A DNA stretch of 64,000 bases from an uncultured Desulfobacter sp. (GCF_963665355.1 NZ_OY762229.1:4526001-4590000), one strand, 5' to 3'; positions 26,671 through 36,362 are shown, numbered from the stretch's first letter. Notes: generated by a model not told the origin, from the letters alone. Numbers and translations are program-made.

Positions 26671-27433
26671 AACAGTAAATAATCCAGACATTCCGGCCAA
26701 AAATTTCAAAATAGTGGTGGCCTATGACGGCACCGGCTTTTTCGGATGGCAGCGCCAGGCCGATAAACCCACCATCCAGGGAGAGCTTGAGCGCATCTTA
26801 TCCATTATTTTAAATCAGGATATCAAAATTCATGGTTCCGGACGTACGGATGCAGGCGTGCATGCCAGGGCCCAGGTGGCCCATTTCCACGCCCAAACCC
26901 GTCTTGCCCCTGATACCATTCAAAAAGGGGTAAACAGCCTTATGTCGGCGCCCATTGTGATCCATGACTGCCGCCTTGCAGATCCGGATTTCCATGCCCA
27001 GTATCGTGTCATCTCCAAGGAGTACCGGTATTACATATTAAACAGGGAAATCCCAGCTGCCATGGGCCGGGATTATCTGTGGCATGTAAAGCCAACCCTG
27101 GATATAGACACCATGAATCACTGCTGTGAATATCTTGTGGGAGAACACGACTTTAAAGCCTTTGAAAATACGGGCAGTCCCAGGTCTTCCACCGTAAGAA
27201 CAGTCTATAGTGCCCAGTGGACAAAAATGCCTGACGATAAGCTGGAATTTTGTATCTGCGCCTCAGGTTTTTTGAAAAATATGGTCAGAAATATAGTGGG
27301 CACACTGAAAGATGCCGGTACAGGACGAATCAGTCCGGAAATGTTCAAAAAAATACTCTATTCGTGTGAACGCCCCCTGGCAGGCGCCACTGCTCCGGCA
27401 CAGGGACTGTTCCTGCATCACGTAAATTATTAA
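26663..27433 (+). CDS. truA: tRNA pseudouridine(38-40) synthase TruA
   Basis: The 256-residue enzyme isomerises uridines 38-40 in the anticodon arm. The catalytic aspartate is in HGSGRTDAGVHARAQVAHF; other hallmarks are VVAYDGTGFFGWQRQADKPTIQGELE, YRYYILNREIPAA and CASGFLKNMVRNIVGTL. Length is normal. It is translated from an ATG nested in the end of a short leader ORF. It converges on the ClC gene with 19 bp between, so any shared terminator must be very compact. Confidence 0.96.
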   Translation: MSKTVNNPDIPAKNFKIVVAYDGTGFFGWQRQADKPTIQGELERILSIILNQDIKIHGSGRTDAGVHARAQVAHFHAQTRLAPDTIQKGVNSLMSAPIVIHDCRLADPDFHAQYRVISKEYRYYILNREIPAAMGRDYLWHVKPTLDIDTMNHCCEYLVGEHDFKAFENTGSPRSSTVRTVYSAQWTKMPDDKLEFCICASGFLKNMVRNIVGTLKDAGTGRISPEMFKKILYSCERPLAGATAPAQGLFLHHVNY

Positions 27434-27452
27434 TGGGTATTGAAACCAAACA

Positions 27453-29294
27453 CTATCCTTCGGATTCCCGGATTCTGGTGATATGAAGGTTGTAGTAGGC
27501 AATGATATCACGGCGGTAAAGCATACCGATAAATCGTCCCGGATCATCCTCATCCACCACAGGCAGTGCATCAATGTTTTTCTTTGTAAGTTTCAGCAGT
27601 ACCGTATTTAAATCTTCGGACAAGGTGGTCGTGATCATATCGCATACCATAATGTCCTTCATGACGACCAGTTGCTCAAGATCACTGAGGAAAAGAACCT
27701 CCCGGACATCTGTGGAAGAAAAAATGCCGCATAATTTCCCCTGGTCATTCATGACAGGGAAATATCTTTGTTTGGTGGTCTGAAATATCTGTTTGAACTG
27801 ATCAAAATGCATGTCCTGGTTCAAACATCTGACGTCCTTAATCAGATGTTTAAGTTTCACCACTTTGATAGTCTGGAGAATATCTATCATGAACTCTCCG
27901 GCATGAAGGGGAGAGTCAACCTGGGATTTCACCTGATTTTCATAAATAGACCACTTTGTAGACAAAAGGTAACATACGGAACAGACAAGAAGGCTTGGCA
28001 GTAAAAGATGATAGGAGTTGGTCATCTCACTGACAAATATGATGGTGGATATGGGCGTGTTGGACACAGCCGTGAAAAATCCGGCCATGCCGACAATGAC
28101 AAATGCCCCCGGCTGGGTTACAACAGTGGGGATAAGCATATGAAAAAACTGCCCTACGGCCCCGCCCATGGCTCCGCCGATAACAATGGACGGCCCGAAC
28201 ACACCGCCTGATCCGCCGGAACCAATGGAAAATGACGTGGTAAAAATCTTTCCCACAGCCAACCCTAAGAGCACGGATATGGTCAACTGATTGAAGATGG
28301 CATTCTGGGCCATACCATAGCCAAATGCCAGGGTATAGGGCATAAAAAAACCGATGATGCCGGTTAAAAGCCCGCCGATGGCAGGTTTGATATGGTTGGG
28401 AACTCTCAGCTTTTTAAACAGGCGGGTAATCCCGTAGAATACTTTGATATACAACACGCCGGTAATAACCAGAACCACGGCAAGGGCAAGATAGGGACCA
28501 AGCTGAAGGGGATTGTGAAACGCAAAGGCCGGAGACTCAAAAAGCGATCCCCAGCCGAAAACCAGACAAAAGGTGCAATAGGCCACCACAGATGAGATAC
28601 CTGCGGGAATGATGACCGAAGATTCAAATTCAGGATCGCGATAGAGCACTTCTGCGGCAAAAAGAGCACCGGCCAGCGGTGCTCTGAAGATACTTCCCAC
28701 TCCGGCACCAATGCCTGCGGCCATCATGATGCATCGCTCCCGTTCGGACAGGTGGAACCTGGTAGCCAGAAAGGAACCGAATCCACCACCGATCTGGGCT
28801 ATGGGGCCTTCCCTGCCCCCTGACCCGCCGGTGGTCAGTGTGATGGTGGAGGCAATGGTTTTTATGATCGGTATCCGTGACCGGATCATGCCCCCCTTGT
28901 GATGGAAGGCGTCAATGGCGGCATCCGTTCCATGCCCCTCGGCTTCGGGGGCAAAGGTATAAACAATCCACCCGGAAACAAGTCCGCCCAGTGCCGGTAA
29001 AAACAGTAACACCCACTTGTTAAAGGGTGTACCGGTGTGGGGCAGAAGCAGATGTTCGCCGGCAGGTCCCAGGGGCCTGTATCCGGCCATCATATCCAAA
29101 AAATAGTGCATGCCAAGACCGCAAAGATAATGAAACAGAATCGCTCCAAGACCTGACATGATACCTATCAGAACAAAATAGAAAACCCATTTGCCGGCAT
29201 ATTTGAGATCTACGTCTTTTTTTCTGCCTTTATTCATTATCAGCCCTGCATCGTTTGGCCCGGCAATATCTTTTGAAAAAATCAGATCCCACAT
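27453..29294 (-). CDS. ClC-family chloride channel/antiporter with C-terminal CBS pair
   Basis: This 613-residue inner-membrane protein has the ClC core followed by two CBS domains from about residue 475. The gating-glutamate motif reads GSGGREGPIAQIGGGFGS and the GxFxP motif is in GSGGSGGVFGPSIVIGGAMGG. The first selectivity motif is the variant AEGHGTDAAIDA. The CBS segments include CGIFSSTDVREVLFLSDLEQLVVMKDIM and LPVVDEDDPGRFIGMLYRRDIIAYYN, which usually bind adenine nucleotides and regulate gating. The gating glutamate suggests H+/Cl- exchange, but this needs measurement. A start at the internal Met (MNKGRKKDVDLKYAGKW) is possible. Confidence 0.92.
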   Translation of the reverse strand: MWDLIFSKDIAGPNDAGLIMNKGRKKDVDLKYAGKWVFYFVLIGIMSGLGAILFHYLCGLGMHYFLDMMAGYRPLGPAGEHLLLPHTGTPFNKWVLLFLPALGGLVSGWIVYTFAPEAEGHGTDAAIDAFHHKGGMIRSRIPIIKTIASTITLTTGGSGGREGPIAQIGGGFGSFLATRFHLSERERCIMMAAGIGAGVGSIFRAPLAGALFAAEVLYRDPEFESSVIIPAGISSVVAYCTFCLVFGWGSLFESPAFAFHNPLQLGPYLALAVVLVITGVLYIKVFYGITRLFKKLRVPNHIKPAIGGLLTGIIGFFMPYTLAFGYGMAQNAIFNQLTISVLLGLAVGKIFTTSFSIGSGGSGGVFGPSIVIGGAMGGAVGQFFHMLIPTVVTQPGAFVIVGMAGFFTAVSNTPISTIIFVSEMTNSYHLLLPSLLVCSVCYLLSTKWSIYENQVKSQVDSPLHAGEFMIDILQTIKVVKLKHLIKDVRCLNQDMHFDQFKQIFQTTKQRYFPVMNDQGKLCGIFSSTDVREVLFLSDLEQLVVMKDIMVCDMITTTLSEDLNTVLLKLTKKNIDALPVVDEDDPGRFIGMLYRRDIIAYYNLHITRIRESEG

Positions 29295-29401
29295 TGTTAA
29301 AACCTGGGATTGGCCGGATGTTGTCAGTCTCCGGATCAGGTAATCACCTGGGGTACCTCCATATTTTTAAGCTGCCTGGCATCGCTGTCTTCCATATAGT
29401 A

Positions 29402-30715
29402 TTACTTTCTCAAATCATTGATCCCTGAAAGTATAATGTCAAATAATGTTTGCACATCCTTTGCCTCAATACAGGAAAAAGCAATCCGAAGGTTATTTTC
29501 CCCAATGGAGATCAGCCCGGTCCCATAGTTGTCAAGCAGATGAATCCGTAACGCTTCTGCATTGACACCTTTAACACGGATGCACAGGAAATACCCTGAA
29601 TTGAAAGGATAAACATCAAATCCATCTGCATATTTGGGGTCTTTCAGAACCTTTTTGATGGCCATGGCCCGGGATTTGAGCAGGTCAAATTTTTCCTGTT
29701 TGAGACGCTCATAGTTCTCATCTTCCATGGATTTTATAAGGATGGTCTGGCTTAAATGGGAACAGTTGGAGATACTGCCCCTAATGCATCCTGCCGTCTT
29801 TTTTTCCAGGGCCTCATACACCCCTGCAAGATCGGTGTCAGCTGCAATCCCGTAAGTGGTAAACCCGGTTCTCAAGCCCATGACATAATCTTCCTTGGTG
29901 GGCCCGTCGAGTTTGATGGCGACAAGCCGACTGGACTTGCCGGCAAGTTTGGCAAACAAAGACTGTTTGGATGTCTGCTCTTCAAAAAACAGTCCAAAAT
30001 AGGCGTCGTCACAGCCTGCCACCACATTTGTGCCCTTTTGTGCCACATCAATTATAATGTCAGAGACCCGGACAGCCTCTTCCTTGGTCAGGGTATACCC
30101 TGTGGGGTTGTGGGGAAAATTAAGCATAATGATGATCTTGTCATTGAGAGCTGCCTGTTCCCTGACGACACGTTCGAAATCATCTACATTGAAATGGGTC
30201 AAAGCCTGGTCATAGGCTTTGTATGTGGCAAACCGTGCACTGTTGCGGACACGGAAAATCATATTGTAATTGCCCCATATCATATCCGGCATAACAATAA
30301 CATCGTCGGCATTGACCCACATATCAGACATGATGGAAACCCCATGGGTGATACCGGATGTGACTATGGGAAGGCTCAAGGTTGTACCCTCAAGGCAAGG
30401 ATTTTTAATATACATTTCCTTGAGCCATTTTATGCGCAGTTCAGGTTCTCCGAATGAAGAAGAATAAGGCAGATACTGATCCGGTTCAATATCTGTAATG
30501 TATTTGGTCACACAAGAAAGACTTAGAACGCAATTGCCCTGCTTTGCGATGCCGATGGTGGCATTGAGTTTGTCTGCCTTTACCTTTGCTTCAGCGCTCT
30601 GAGTTAAAATACCTTTGGGGAAAAACAGTTTTTTCCCCATATCAGAGAGCATTTCATATACATGAGGTGCACCCTGTTGAATTGTGTTATTTAATTCCTG
30701 GGCAATGGGATCCAT
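29402..30715 (-). CDS. Class I/II PLP-dependent aminotransferase
   Basis: The 437-residue fold-type I aminotransferase shows NCVLSLSCVTKYI near the substrate site, the cofactor-stacking region IVTSGITHGVSIMSDMWVNADDVIVMPDMIWGNYNM, the Asn-Pro motif IIMLNFPHNPTGYTLTKEEAV, the Asp-Tyr site GCDDAYFGLFF, and a Lys region LVAIKLDGPTKEDYVMGLRTGF. The C-terminal Arg lies in NNLRIAFSCIEAKDV. The sequence resembles a little-studied clade seen in anaerobes; the amino donor and acceptor are not predictable. It is monocistronic. Confidence 0.85.
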   Translation of the reverse strand: MDPIAQELNNTIQQGAPHVYEMLSDMGKKLFFPKGILTQSAEAKVKADKLNATIGIAKQGNCVLSLSCVTKYITDIEPDQYLPYSSSFGEPELRIKWLKEMYIKNPCLEGTTLSLPIVTSGITHGVSIMSDMWVNADDVIVMPDMIWGNYNMIFRVRNSARFATYKAYDQALTHFNVDDFERVVREQAALNDKIIIMLNFPHNPTGYTLTKEEAVRVSDIIIDVAQKGTNVVAGCDDAYFGLFFEEQTSKQSLFAKLAGKSSRLVAIKLDGPTKEDYVMGLRTGFTTYGIAADTDLAGVYEALEKKTAGCIRGSISNCSHLSQTILIKSMEDENYERLKQEKFDLLKSRAMAIKKVLKDPKYADGFDVYPFNSGYFLCIRVKGVNAEALRIHLLDNYGTGLISIGENNLRIAFSCIEAKDVQTLFDIILSGINDLRK

Positions 30716-30857
30716 GATTTGACCTGTAAATTAAAGTATTATCCAAATTCAAAAAATATTGAATATTGGTACCTGAAAAAAAAGAAAACCCTGCAGCGAT
30801 ATCCCAAGGAAGCCCACGGAAAACTGCAGAGTTTTTTCTTACATTGATACGGTTGTG

Positions 30858-31130
30858 CTATCTTCGTTTGGATGCCTTGATGGGGTTAAGTTTCTGTTTT
30901 TTGGTTTCAACAGCGGTTTTAACATGGGTGGCCATGTTGCAAGTGCCGCTTTTCCATTTCAAAGACGGATCCGGCGCAGCCACACAGTAAATACCTGTGG
31001 CAAACTCGGAACTTCTCTGGCATCCTTTGCATTCATCAATAATGGGAAGGCAGAAGCCTTCGTTATAGCTGCAGCCCTGGGCTGTCATGAAAACACAATC
31101 CTGGCCTTCTCTAACAGTTGTACAAATCAT
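30858..31130 (-). CDS. PxxKW-family cysteine-rich protein
   Basis: The 90-residue protein has eight cysteines in the first 64 residues, including CKGCQRS, and ends its domain with AAPDPSLKWKSGTC, the Pro-x-x-Lys-Trp signature that names the family. Members are small conserved proteins in sulfate-reducing deltaproteobacteria with no known role; the cysteines could bind metal or an Fe-S cluster. The C-terminal 25 residues are Lys-rich. It is transcribed divergently from kdsD, with a 382-bp AT-rich gap. Confidence 0.75.
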   Translation of the reverse strand: MICTTVREGQDCVFMTAQGCSYNEGFCLPIIDECKGCQRSSEFATGIYCVAAPDPSLKWKSGTCNMATHVKTAVETKKQKLNPIKASKRR

Positions 31131-31512
31131 AATCGTCTTCCTGTTTTATTGTAATATATTAGTCATTAACATTTAATTTCAAAAAAAACCGGTCTTTTCG
31201 GTCATCAATAAAACCGGGAAAAATAAACCGTAACCAACTATCACAATGCCCCTTTAATTGTCAACTAATTATTTTTAAACAAATATTTGTTGATTATAAA
31301 GTCTTAATAATTTGTTAAATTACGTTTATGTTTTTTTTGGAAATAACCCTTAGATGTTGCAAATCAGGTCTACCCATGGCGGCTCTGGAATATTTTGGGA
31401 TACTAACTTTTTTCTTGTCTCTTGTGGGCAGATCTTTTCTGATGTATAACATGTAAGCGCAAGATTTCATAACCTTAACCATATCCATCCATACAACAAT
31501 CCGGAAAAACCA
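31131..31512. other. AT-rich divergent intergenic region
   Basis: No gene is recognised. A perfect 14-bp palindrome AACAAATATTTGTT lies at 31278-31291, inside a looser dyad that extends to TCAAC and GTTGA; it could be a regulator site for the PxxKW gene or for kdsD. A minus-strand ORF overlapping the kdsD start (31315-31599) looks spurious. Confidence 0.4.
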
Positions 31513-32496
31513 ATGATCATAGATGATGCTGTTCAAGTCCTGAAAATGGAAGCCCAGTCCCTTCTGGACCTTATTGAAAAACTGAATATGGATTTCCAAA
31601 ACCTTGTCAATGCAATCTGTAACGCAAAAGGACGGGTTATTATTTCGGGGATCGGGAAATCGGGTTTAATCGGAAGAAAAATTGCCGCCACCTTGAGCAG
31701 CACTGGAACCAATGCCATGTTCCTTCATCCGGTTGAGGCGGTTCACGGGGACCTTGGCATGGTCGGCCGGGATGATATATTCATTGCCATCTCCAACTCA
31801 GGTGAAACCGGAGAGCTTAACCAGCTTTTGCCGGTGATCCGGGAGGTGGGCTGCAAGATTGCCGGGTTCACGGGAAAACCTGAATCCACCATGGCTGGTT
31901 TTTGCGATATGATTATTGACACCGGGGTAGAAAAAGAGGCCTGTCCCTTGAATATGGCACCCACCTGCTCAACCACAGCCCAACTGGCCATGGGCGATGC
32001 TCTGGCCGTGGCCCTGATAAAAAAGAAAAATTTTAAAAAGTCCGATTTTATGCGCTCCCACCCCGGGGGAGCACTGGGGCAGCGTCTGTCAGGCAAAGTC
32101 AGCGAACTGATGCTTGAAAGGCAAAACGTACCCTGTGTCCAAACAGGCACCACCATGACCCGGGCCCTTGCCTGCATGGATGATCACCGCCTGGGCGCTG
32201 TTTTTGTGCTTGATTCTGCCGACAATCTTATGGGAATACTTACTGACGGGGATGTCCGGCACTGGCTGGCAAACGGGGGCGGTTCCGCCGATGCCCTTCT
32301 TGTGGATGAGGTGATGACCCGCTCACCACAACATCTGTTTCCTGATTCTTATCTGTATGAAGCCCTTAATCTGATGGAAAAGTATGAAATTACGGTTTTA
32401 CCCATCCTTGGAAAAAATGGCGGCCTGAAAGGGTTGCTTCATCTCCACGACATCCTGGGAAAGGGATCCTTTAAATTTAATGGAGGTAATCAATGA
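31513..32496 (+). CDS. kdsD: D-arabinose 5-phosphate isomerase (KpsF/GutQ/KdsD family)
   Basis: The 327-residue enzyme interconverts ribulose 5-phosphate and arabinose 5-phosphate, the first step of Kdo synthesis for LPS. The SIS domain contains GRVIISGIGKSGLIGRKIAATLSSTGTNAMFLHPVEAVHGDLGM and FIAISNSGETGELNQLLP, then TCSTTAQLAMGDALAVAL and RSHPGGALGQRL. Two CBS domains follow (MDDHRLGAVFVLDSADNLMGILTDGDVRHWL and LMEKYEITVLPIL). The gene overlaps the downstream phosphofructokinase by 4 nt (ATGA), so they are co-translated. Confidence 0.93.
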   Translation: MIIDDAVQVLKMEAQSLLDLIEKLNMDFQNLVNAICNAKGRVIISGIGKSGLIGRKIAATLSSTGTNAMFLHPVEAVHGDLGMVGRDDIFIAISNSGETGELNQLLPVIREVGCKIAGFTGKPESTMAGFCDMIIDTGVEKEACPLNMAPTCSTTAQLAMGDALAVALIKKKNFKKSDFMRSHPGGALGQRLSGKVSELMLERQNVPCVQTGTTMTRALACMDDHRLGAVFVLDSADNLMGILTDGDVRHWLANGGGSADALLVDEVMTRSPQHLFPDSYLYEALNLMEKYEITVLPILGKNGGLKGLLHLHDILGKGSFKFNGGNQ

Positions 32497-33812
32497 ATAG
32501 CATGAATATCAACACCACCATTCCCGTTTTAGGTCCTGCCAGAATTGAGTCTCCCCTGGTTTCCCAGGGTGTGGCCTGTGACGGTAAAACCCGGTTCATG
32601 AAAGATGAATACAGAATCAGCGTCGATGTCAGAGTTGATCGTCTATCCGGGCAACAAGAGGAAATACTCAGCTTTGAACAGGCCGGCCCCCGGGAAAAAA
32701 TTTACTTTGACCCCAGCAAGCTCAAGTGTGCGGTGGCCACCTGCGGGGGGTTGTGCCCCGGATTGAACGATATTATCCGATCTATAGTTCTTGAATTGTT
32801 CCATGTATATGGTGTCAAAAATGTTTATGGCATTCGCTACGGGCTCCAGGGATTTATCCCCCAATACGGCCATGACCTGGTGGAGCTTAATCCGAGCCGT
32901 GTATCGGGCATTCAGAACACCGGCGGTTCCATGCTGGGATCTTCCCGGGGCGGGCAGGATATCGGGGAAATTGTGGACTGCCTGGAACGTATTGGGGTGG
33001 GACTGCTTTTCATGGTGGGGGGGGACGGCACGCTTATGGCGTCCAAAGCCATTGGCGATGAAGTTTTAAAACGCGGTTTGAAGATTTCCGTGGTTGGTAT
33101 TCCCAAAACCATTGATAATGATATCTTTTTGGTATCGCGTTCCTTTGGCTTTGATTCAGCCGTAGATGTGGCCACCCTGGCAATCAAGGGCGCCCATAAC
33201 GAGGCCGAGGCCTACCCCAACGGTATCGGCCTGATCAAGCTCATGGGCAGGCATTCGGGATTTCTGGCCGCCACGGCAGCCCTTGCCCAGCCCGATGCCA
33301 ATTTTGTACTCATTCCCGAAGAAGAAATTATGCTGCACGGGGAGAACGGATTTCTGGCCGCATTGGAGCGGCGCCTGGCCTTAAGGAAGCATGCGGTGAT
33401 TATCGTTGCCGAAGGTGCCGGCCAAAATTTTTTTCAAGACAAGGATATTGAGCATGATGCCTCTGGAAATGTGAAGCTTCAAGATATTGGTTTGTTTTTA
33501 AAAGCAGAGATAGATACCTATTTTAGATCCAAAGATATCCCCATCTCTTTGAAATACATTGATCCATCCTACATCATCCGCAGTCTACCGGCCAATGCCA
33601 ATGATTCGGTGTTCTGCGGCCTTCTGGCAAGGGATGCCGTTCATGCCGGTATGGCCGGAAAAACAAACCTGCTGATCAGCTTCTGGAATAATAATTACGT
33701 TCATGTTCCCATGGATGCTTCAGCCGGGCGGCGAAAAAAGCTGGATCCGTCAGGCAGGCTCTGGCAGTCAGTGCTTGAGTCCACGGGCCAGAATTCATTA
33801 TTCAGCGGGTGA
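32493..33812 (+). CDS. pfkA: 6-phosphofructokinase, plant-like (group A subgroup X) type
   Basis: The 439-residue enzyme phosphorylates fructose 6-phosphate. The core has CGGLCPGLNDIIRSIV, the phosphodonor motif GGDGTLMASKA, the catalytic VGIPKTIDNDIFLVSRSFGFDSA, and GLIKLMGRHSGFLAATAAL. Gly in GGDGT with Lys in PKTIDND is the combination of ATP-dependent plant-like enzymes; PPi-dependent enzymes usually have GGDD. ATP use is therefore inferred. The N-terminal 60-residue extension is typical of the subgroup. It follows kdsD with ATGA overlap and overlaps the convergent lipoprotein gene by 11 bp. Confidence 0.9.
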   Translation: MNSMNINTTIPVLGPARIESPLVSQGVACDGKTRFMKDEYRISVDVRVDRLSGQQEEILSFEQAGPREKIYFDPSKLKCAVATCGGLCPGLNDIIRSIVLELFHVYGVKNVYGIRYGLQGFIPQYGHDLVELNPSRVSGIQNTGGSMLGSSRGGQDIGEIVDCLERIGVGLLFMVGGDGTLMASKAIGDEVLKRGLKISVVGIPKTIDNDIFLVSRSFGFDSAVDVATLAIKGAHNEAEAYPNGIGLIKLMGRHSGFLAATAALAQPDANFVLIPEEEIMLHGENGFLAALERRLALRKHAVIIVAEGAGQNFFQDKDIEHDASGNVKLQDIGLFLKAEIDTYFRSKDIPISLKYIDPSYIIRSLPANANDSVFCGLLARDAVHAGMAGKTNLLISFWNNNYVHVPMDASAGRRKKLDPSGRLWQSVLESTGQNSLFSG

Positions 33813-35445
33813 TTTCCACAAACTTATTATTCTTTACGGTAATCAGAAATAACGATTTATGCGGGGTGCCGGTTTCGTCAAAACGTGTGTGGCCGGTGGC
33901 CCCGTCAAATATAAATTGTCCCTGCAGAACTTCCTTAAGCCGCTGTCTTGAGTCAATATCATCGGCATTGGCAGCCATAAATAGAATTTGGGCCGTATCA
34001 AATGCAATGGCCTCAAGAAAGCCGGGCTCTTCCTGGTACAACGCCTGAAAGGCCTTAGAGAACCATATGGTTTCAGGATTTGCACTGCCTGAAAAATATC
34101 CGTCACAGATGACGGTATTTTTATTGTATGTTCTGGTCTCTTTTAAAAAGCTGTCACTGTGCCACAGATTGGTTCCAAGCAGGGTAAAGCCCTGGGCATC
34201 ATAATAAACAAGCTGGGGCAGAAGCAGGTTAATCCTGGACACTGAATCCGGGATGAACAGGGCCTGGAAATTAAAACTCATACGATTTTTATCACCTTCG
34301 GTGCCTGTATTACTGATCAGGTTTTTGATGGATGCCGAAAAGTCGATGGCACTGCCGTCATATGCCTGGGCTGCAGTCAGCTGGCCTCCAAACTGGTCGA
34401 TCATCTGGCTGAACAACTGCATATAGTGCTCTCCGTATTTATCATCCGGATATAGTACCGCCAGACTTGTCACTCCAAGTTCATTAAATACATAGGCCCC
34501 CAGGGCCTGAACCTGCATTTCCGGGGTTATGAAGTTGGAAAAGATATAATCCCCGTATTGGGGAAATTCGGTTTGCTGGGTCAGGGCCATCATGGGAATG
34601 CCAAGGGCCTGAGCCTTATCAGCAGCTTGTTTTGAAACATAAATAGGGCCTAAAATGGAAAAAACTTTTTCCGTTCCGAGCTGATCCACACAGAGGGCAG
34701 CCTGTGCGGAATCTGACTGACTGTCCTTGACCACAATGGTCAAATCCCTGATACCAAGTTCAGAGAGTCTTGCCAAGGCAAGTTCTATGCCTTTCATGGC
34801 CTTTTGTCCGTATAACTTATACTTGCCGGACATGGGCAGAATAACCCCCAGTTTCTTTTTGTTAAAGGACAAGGTCTTCAGGTCGGCCAGAAATTGCCTT
34901 ACCTGCCCGGTTCTGGGATGATCGGGATAGTTTTCAAGAAAAGCATTAAAAACCTTGGCTGCATTGTCATAATCTTTGCGTTGAGAAAGCCTGGAACCTA
35001 ACCAGTAATCGAAAATATCCCGGGGGATGGAAAGTTTTTTTATGTTTGAAAATTTTTGAATCTCTTGGGGATCTGTGGTTGACAAAAGCCTTTCAACATC
35101 ATCAAGAATAGCGCTTCTAAAAACTGCGTCATGGCCGGCTTCTGGCCTTTGGGTGAGACCATAGGCATGATTGTAGATGAGTAAGGCATCCTCAACAGCC
35201 CCCTGATCGCTTAACATTCCGGCCAGCTTGATCATCTCCTCAACACTCTCCTGCCGGTCAGCAGTGTCCTGTACCGGCATCTGGGATAAATCGGAAGACA
35301 AGGTTACAGGCACAGTCTTTCGGGAACATCCGGTGAAAAAGGAAAGCGCAATAATAAGACAGACAAAAAGCCCAAATTTAATATGTGTTGCGTAAATCAT
35401 GAAGCTACAATTTCCATGTAAGTTATAAAATATTGCCAAGAACAT
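33802..35445 (-). CDS. LpoA-like / periplasmic-binding-fold lipoprotein (penicillin-binding-protein activator type)
   Basis: The 547-residue protein has a signal peptide (KFGLFVCLIIALSFFTGC) with a lipobox-like Phe-Thr-Gly-Cys, then a TPR-like helical region (about residues 60-190: ALLIYNHAYGLTQRPEAG, YDNAAKVFNAFLENYPDHPRTGQV). A type I periplasmic-binding fold follows (KLGVILPMSGKYKLYGQKAMKGIELAL ... FSILGPIYVSKQAADKAQALGIPMMALTQQ). This layout matches LpoA-type activators of peptidoglycan synthases, although branched-chain amino-acid SBPs share the fold. The ATG at 35445 overlaps the miaA stop (TAATG), implying coupling, but an ATG at 35400 gives a more normal signal peptide. Confidence 0.78.
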   Translation of the reverse strand: MFLAIFYNLHGNCSFMIYATHIKFGLFVCLIIALSFFTGCSRKTVPVTLSSDLSQMPVQDTADRQESVEEMIKLAGMLSDQGAVEDALLIYNHAYGLTQRPEAGHDAVFRSAILDDVERLLSTTDPQEIQKFSNIKKLSIPRDIFDYWLGSRLSQRKDYDNAAKVFNAFLENYPDHPRTGQVRQFLADLKTLSFNKKKLGVILPMSGKYKLYGQKAMKGIELALARLSELGIRDLTIVVKDSQSDSAQAALCVDQLGTEKVFSILGPIYVSKQAADKAQALGIPMMALTQQTEFPQYGDYIFSNFITPEMQVQALGAYVFNELGVTSLAVLYPDDKYGEHYMQLFSQMIDQFGGQLTAAQAYDGSAIDFSASIKNLISNTGTEGDKNRMSFNFQALFIPDSVSRINLLLPQLVYYDAQGFTLLGTNLWHSDSFLKETRTYNKNTVICDGYFSGSANPETIWFSKAFQALYQEEPGFLEAIAFDTAQILFMAANADDIDSRQRLKEVLQGQFIFDGATGHTRFDETGTPHKSLFLITVKNNKFVEITR

Positions 35446-36362
35446 TATGCCAAAAAGTTTTTTGCGGCCACAATGGCTTTTTCCGTATCTTGGGTATCAA
35501 TCCAGATCAGATCTTTTTCTTTGTTAAACCAGGTAAACTGTCGTTTTGCATACCTGCGGGTATCTCGTTTGAGCAACCGAACCGCCTCTTCAAGGCTGAC
35601 CTCACCTTTCAGATACATGCCCATATGCCGATAACCGATGGACTGCATGGATTTTAAATCCAGGGAATACCCCCGACTCACAAGGCCTTTGACTTCATCA
35701 AGAAGGCCGTTGTCCATCATGATGTCCACCCGTTGGTTTATCCGGTCATATAAACGTGTTCGATCCATCTGAAGGCCAAAGGTAAGGCTTTGGTATCGAT
35801 CAGATTTAAAATCATGAATCTGCTGACTCTGGGAAATGGGAACCCCTGTGGTGAGAAACACCTCAAGGGCTCTGACAATTCTGAATCCGTCGTTGGGATG
35901 GATTTTTTCAGCAGCCTGGAGATCACACTGCATTAATTGTTGATGAAGTACCGGCGCGCCCTTTTCTTCAAGGCTCTGGTTAAGTTCGTCAAGGGTTTCG
36001 GGGCAGGCCGGTTTCCCTCTGAACAGACCATGGAGCAAAGCCCTGATGTAAAGCCCTGTACCGCCGGCAACCACAGGCACCCTGCCCCGTTTTGCAATAT
36101 CGGAAATAGCCTGGTCTGCATGGATTGTGAATTGTTTTGCATCAAAATTATCTGCCGGATCAAGGAAGTCAACCAGATGGTGTATGGCAAGCTCACGCTC
36201 ATTTTCATCGGGTTTTGCAGTCCCCACATCCATGTACTTATAGATCTGCATGGAATCGGCACCAATGATTTCCCCATTAAGTTCCCGGGCAAGGGTGATG
36301 GCAAAACCTGTTTTTCCGATACCCGTTGGACCGCATATGGTTATTATTTTTGTCATGTGCAA
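35445..36362 (-). CDS. miaA: tRNA dimethylallyltransferase MiaA
   Basis: The 305-residue enzyme adds an isopentenyl group to adenosine 37 of tRNAs reading UNN codons. It starts with the P-loop GPTGIGKTGFAITLARELNGEIIGADSMQIYKYMDVGTAKP and contains HHLVDFLDPADNFDAKQF, VVAGGTGLYIRALLHGLF and the C-terminal RRYAKRQFTWFNKE. Length is typical. The stop shares bases with the start of the LpoA-like gene (TAATG). Confidence 0.96.
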   Translation of the reverse strand: MHMTKIITICGPTGIGKTGFAITLARELNGEIIGADSMQIYKYMDVGTAKPDENERELAIHHLVDFLDPADNFDAKQFTIHADQAISDIAKRGRVPVVAGGTGLYIRALLHGLFRGKPACPETLDELNQSLEEKGAPVLHQQLMQCDLQAAEKIHPNDGFRIVRALEVFLTTGVPISQSQQIHDFKSDRYQSLTFGLQMDRTRLYDRINQRVDIMMDNGLLDEVKGLVSRGYSLDLKSMQSIGYRHMGMYLKGEVSLEEAVRLLKRDTRRYAKRQFTWFNKEKDLIWIDTQDTEKAIVAAKNFLA

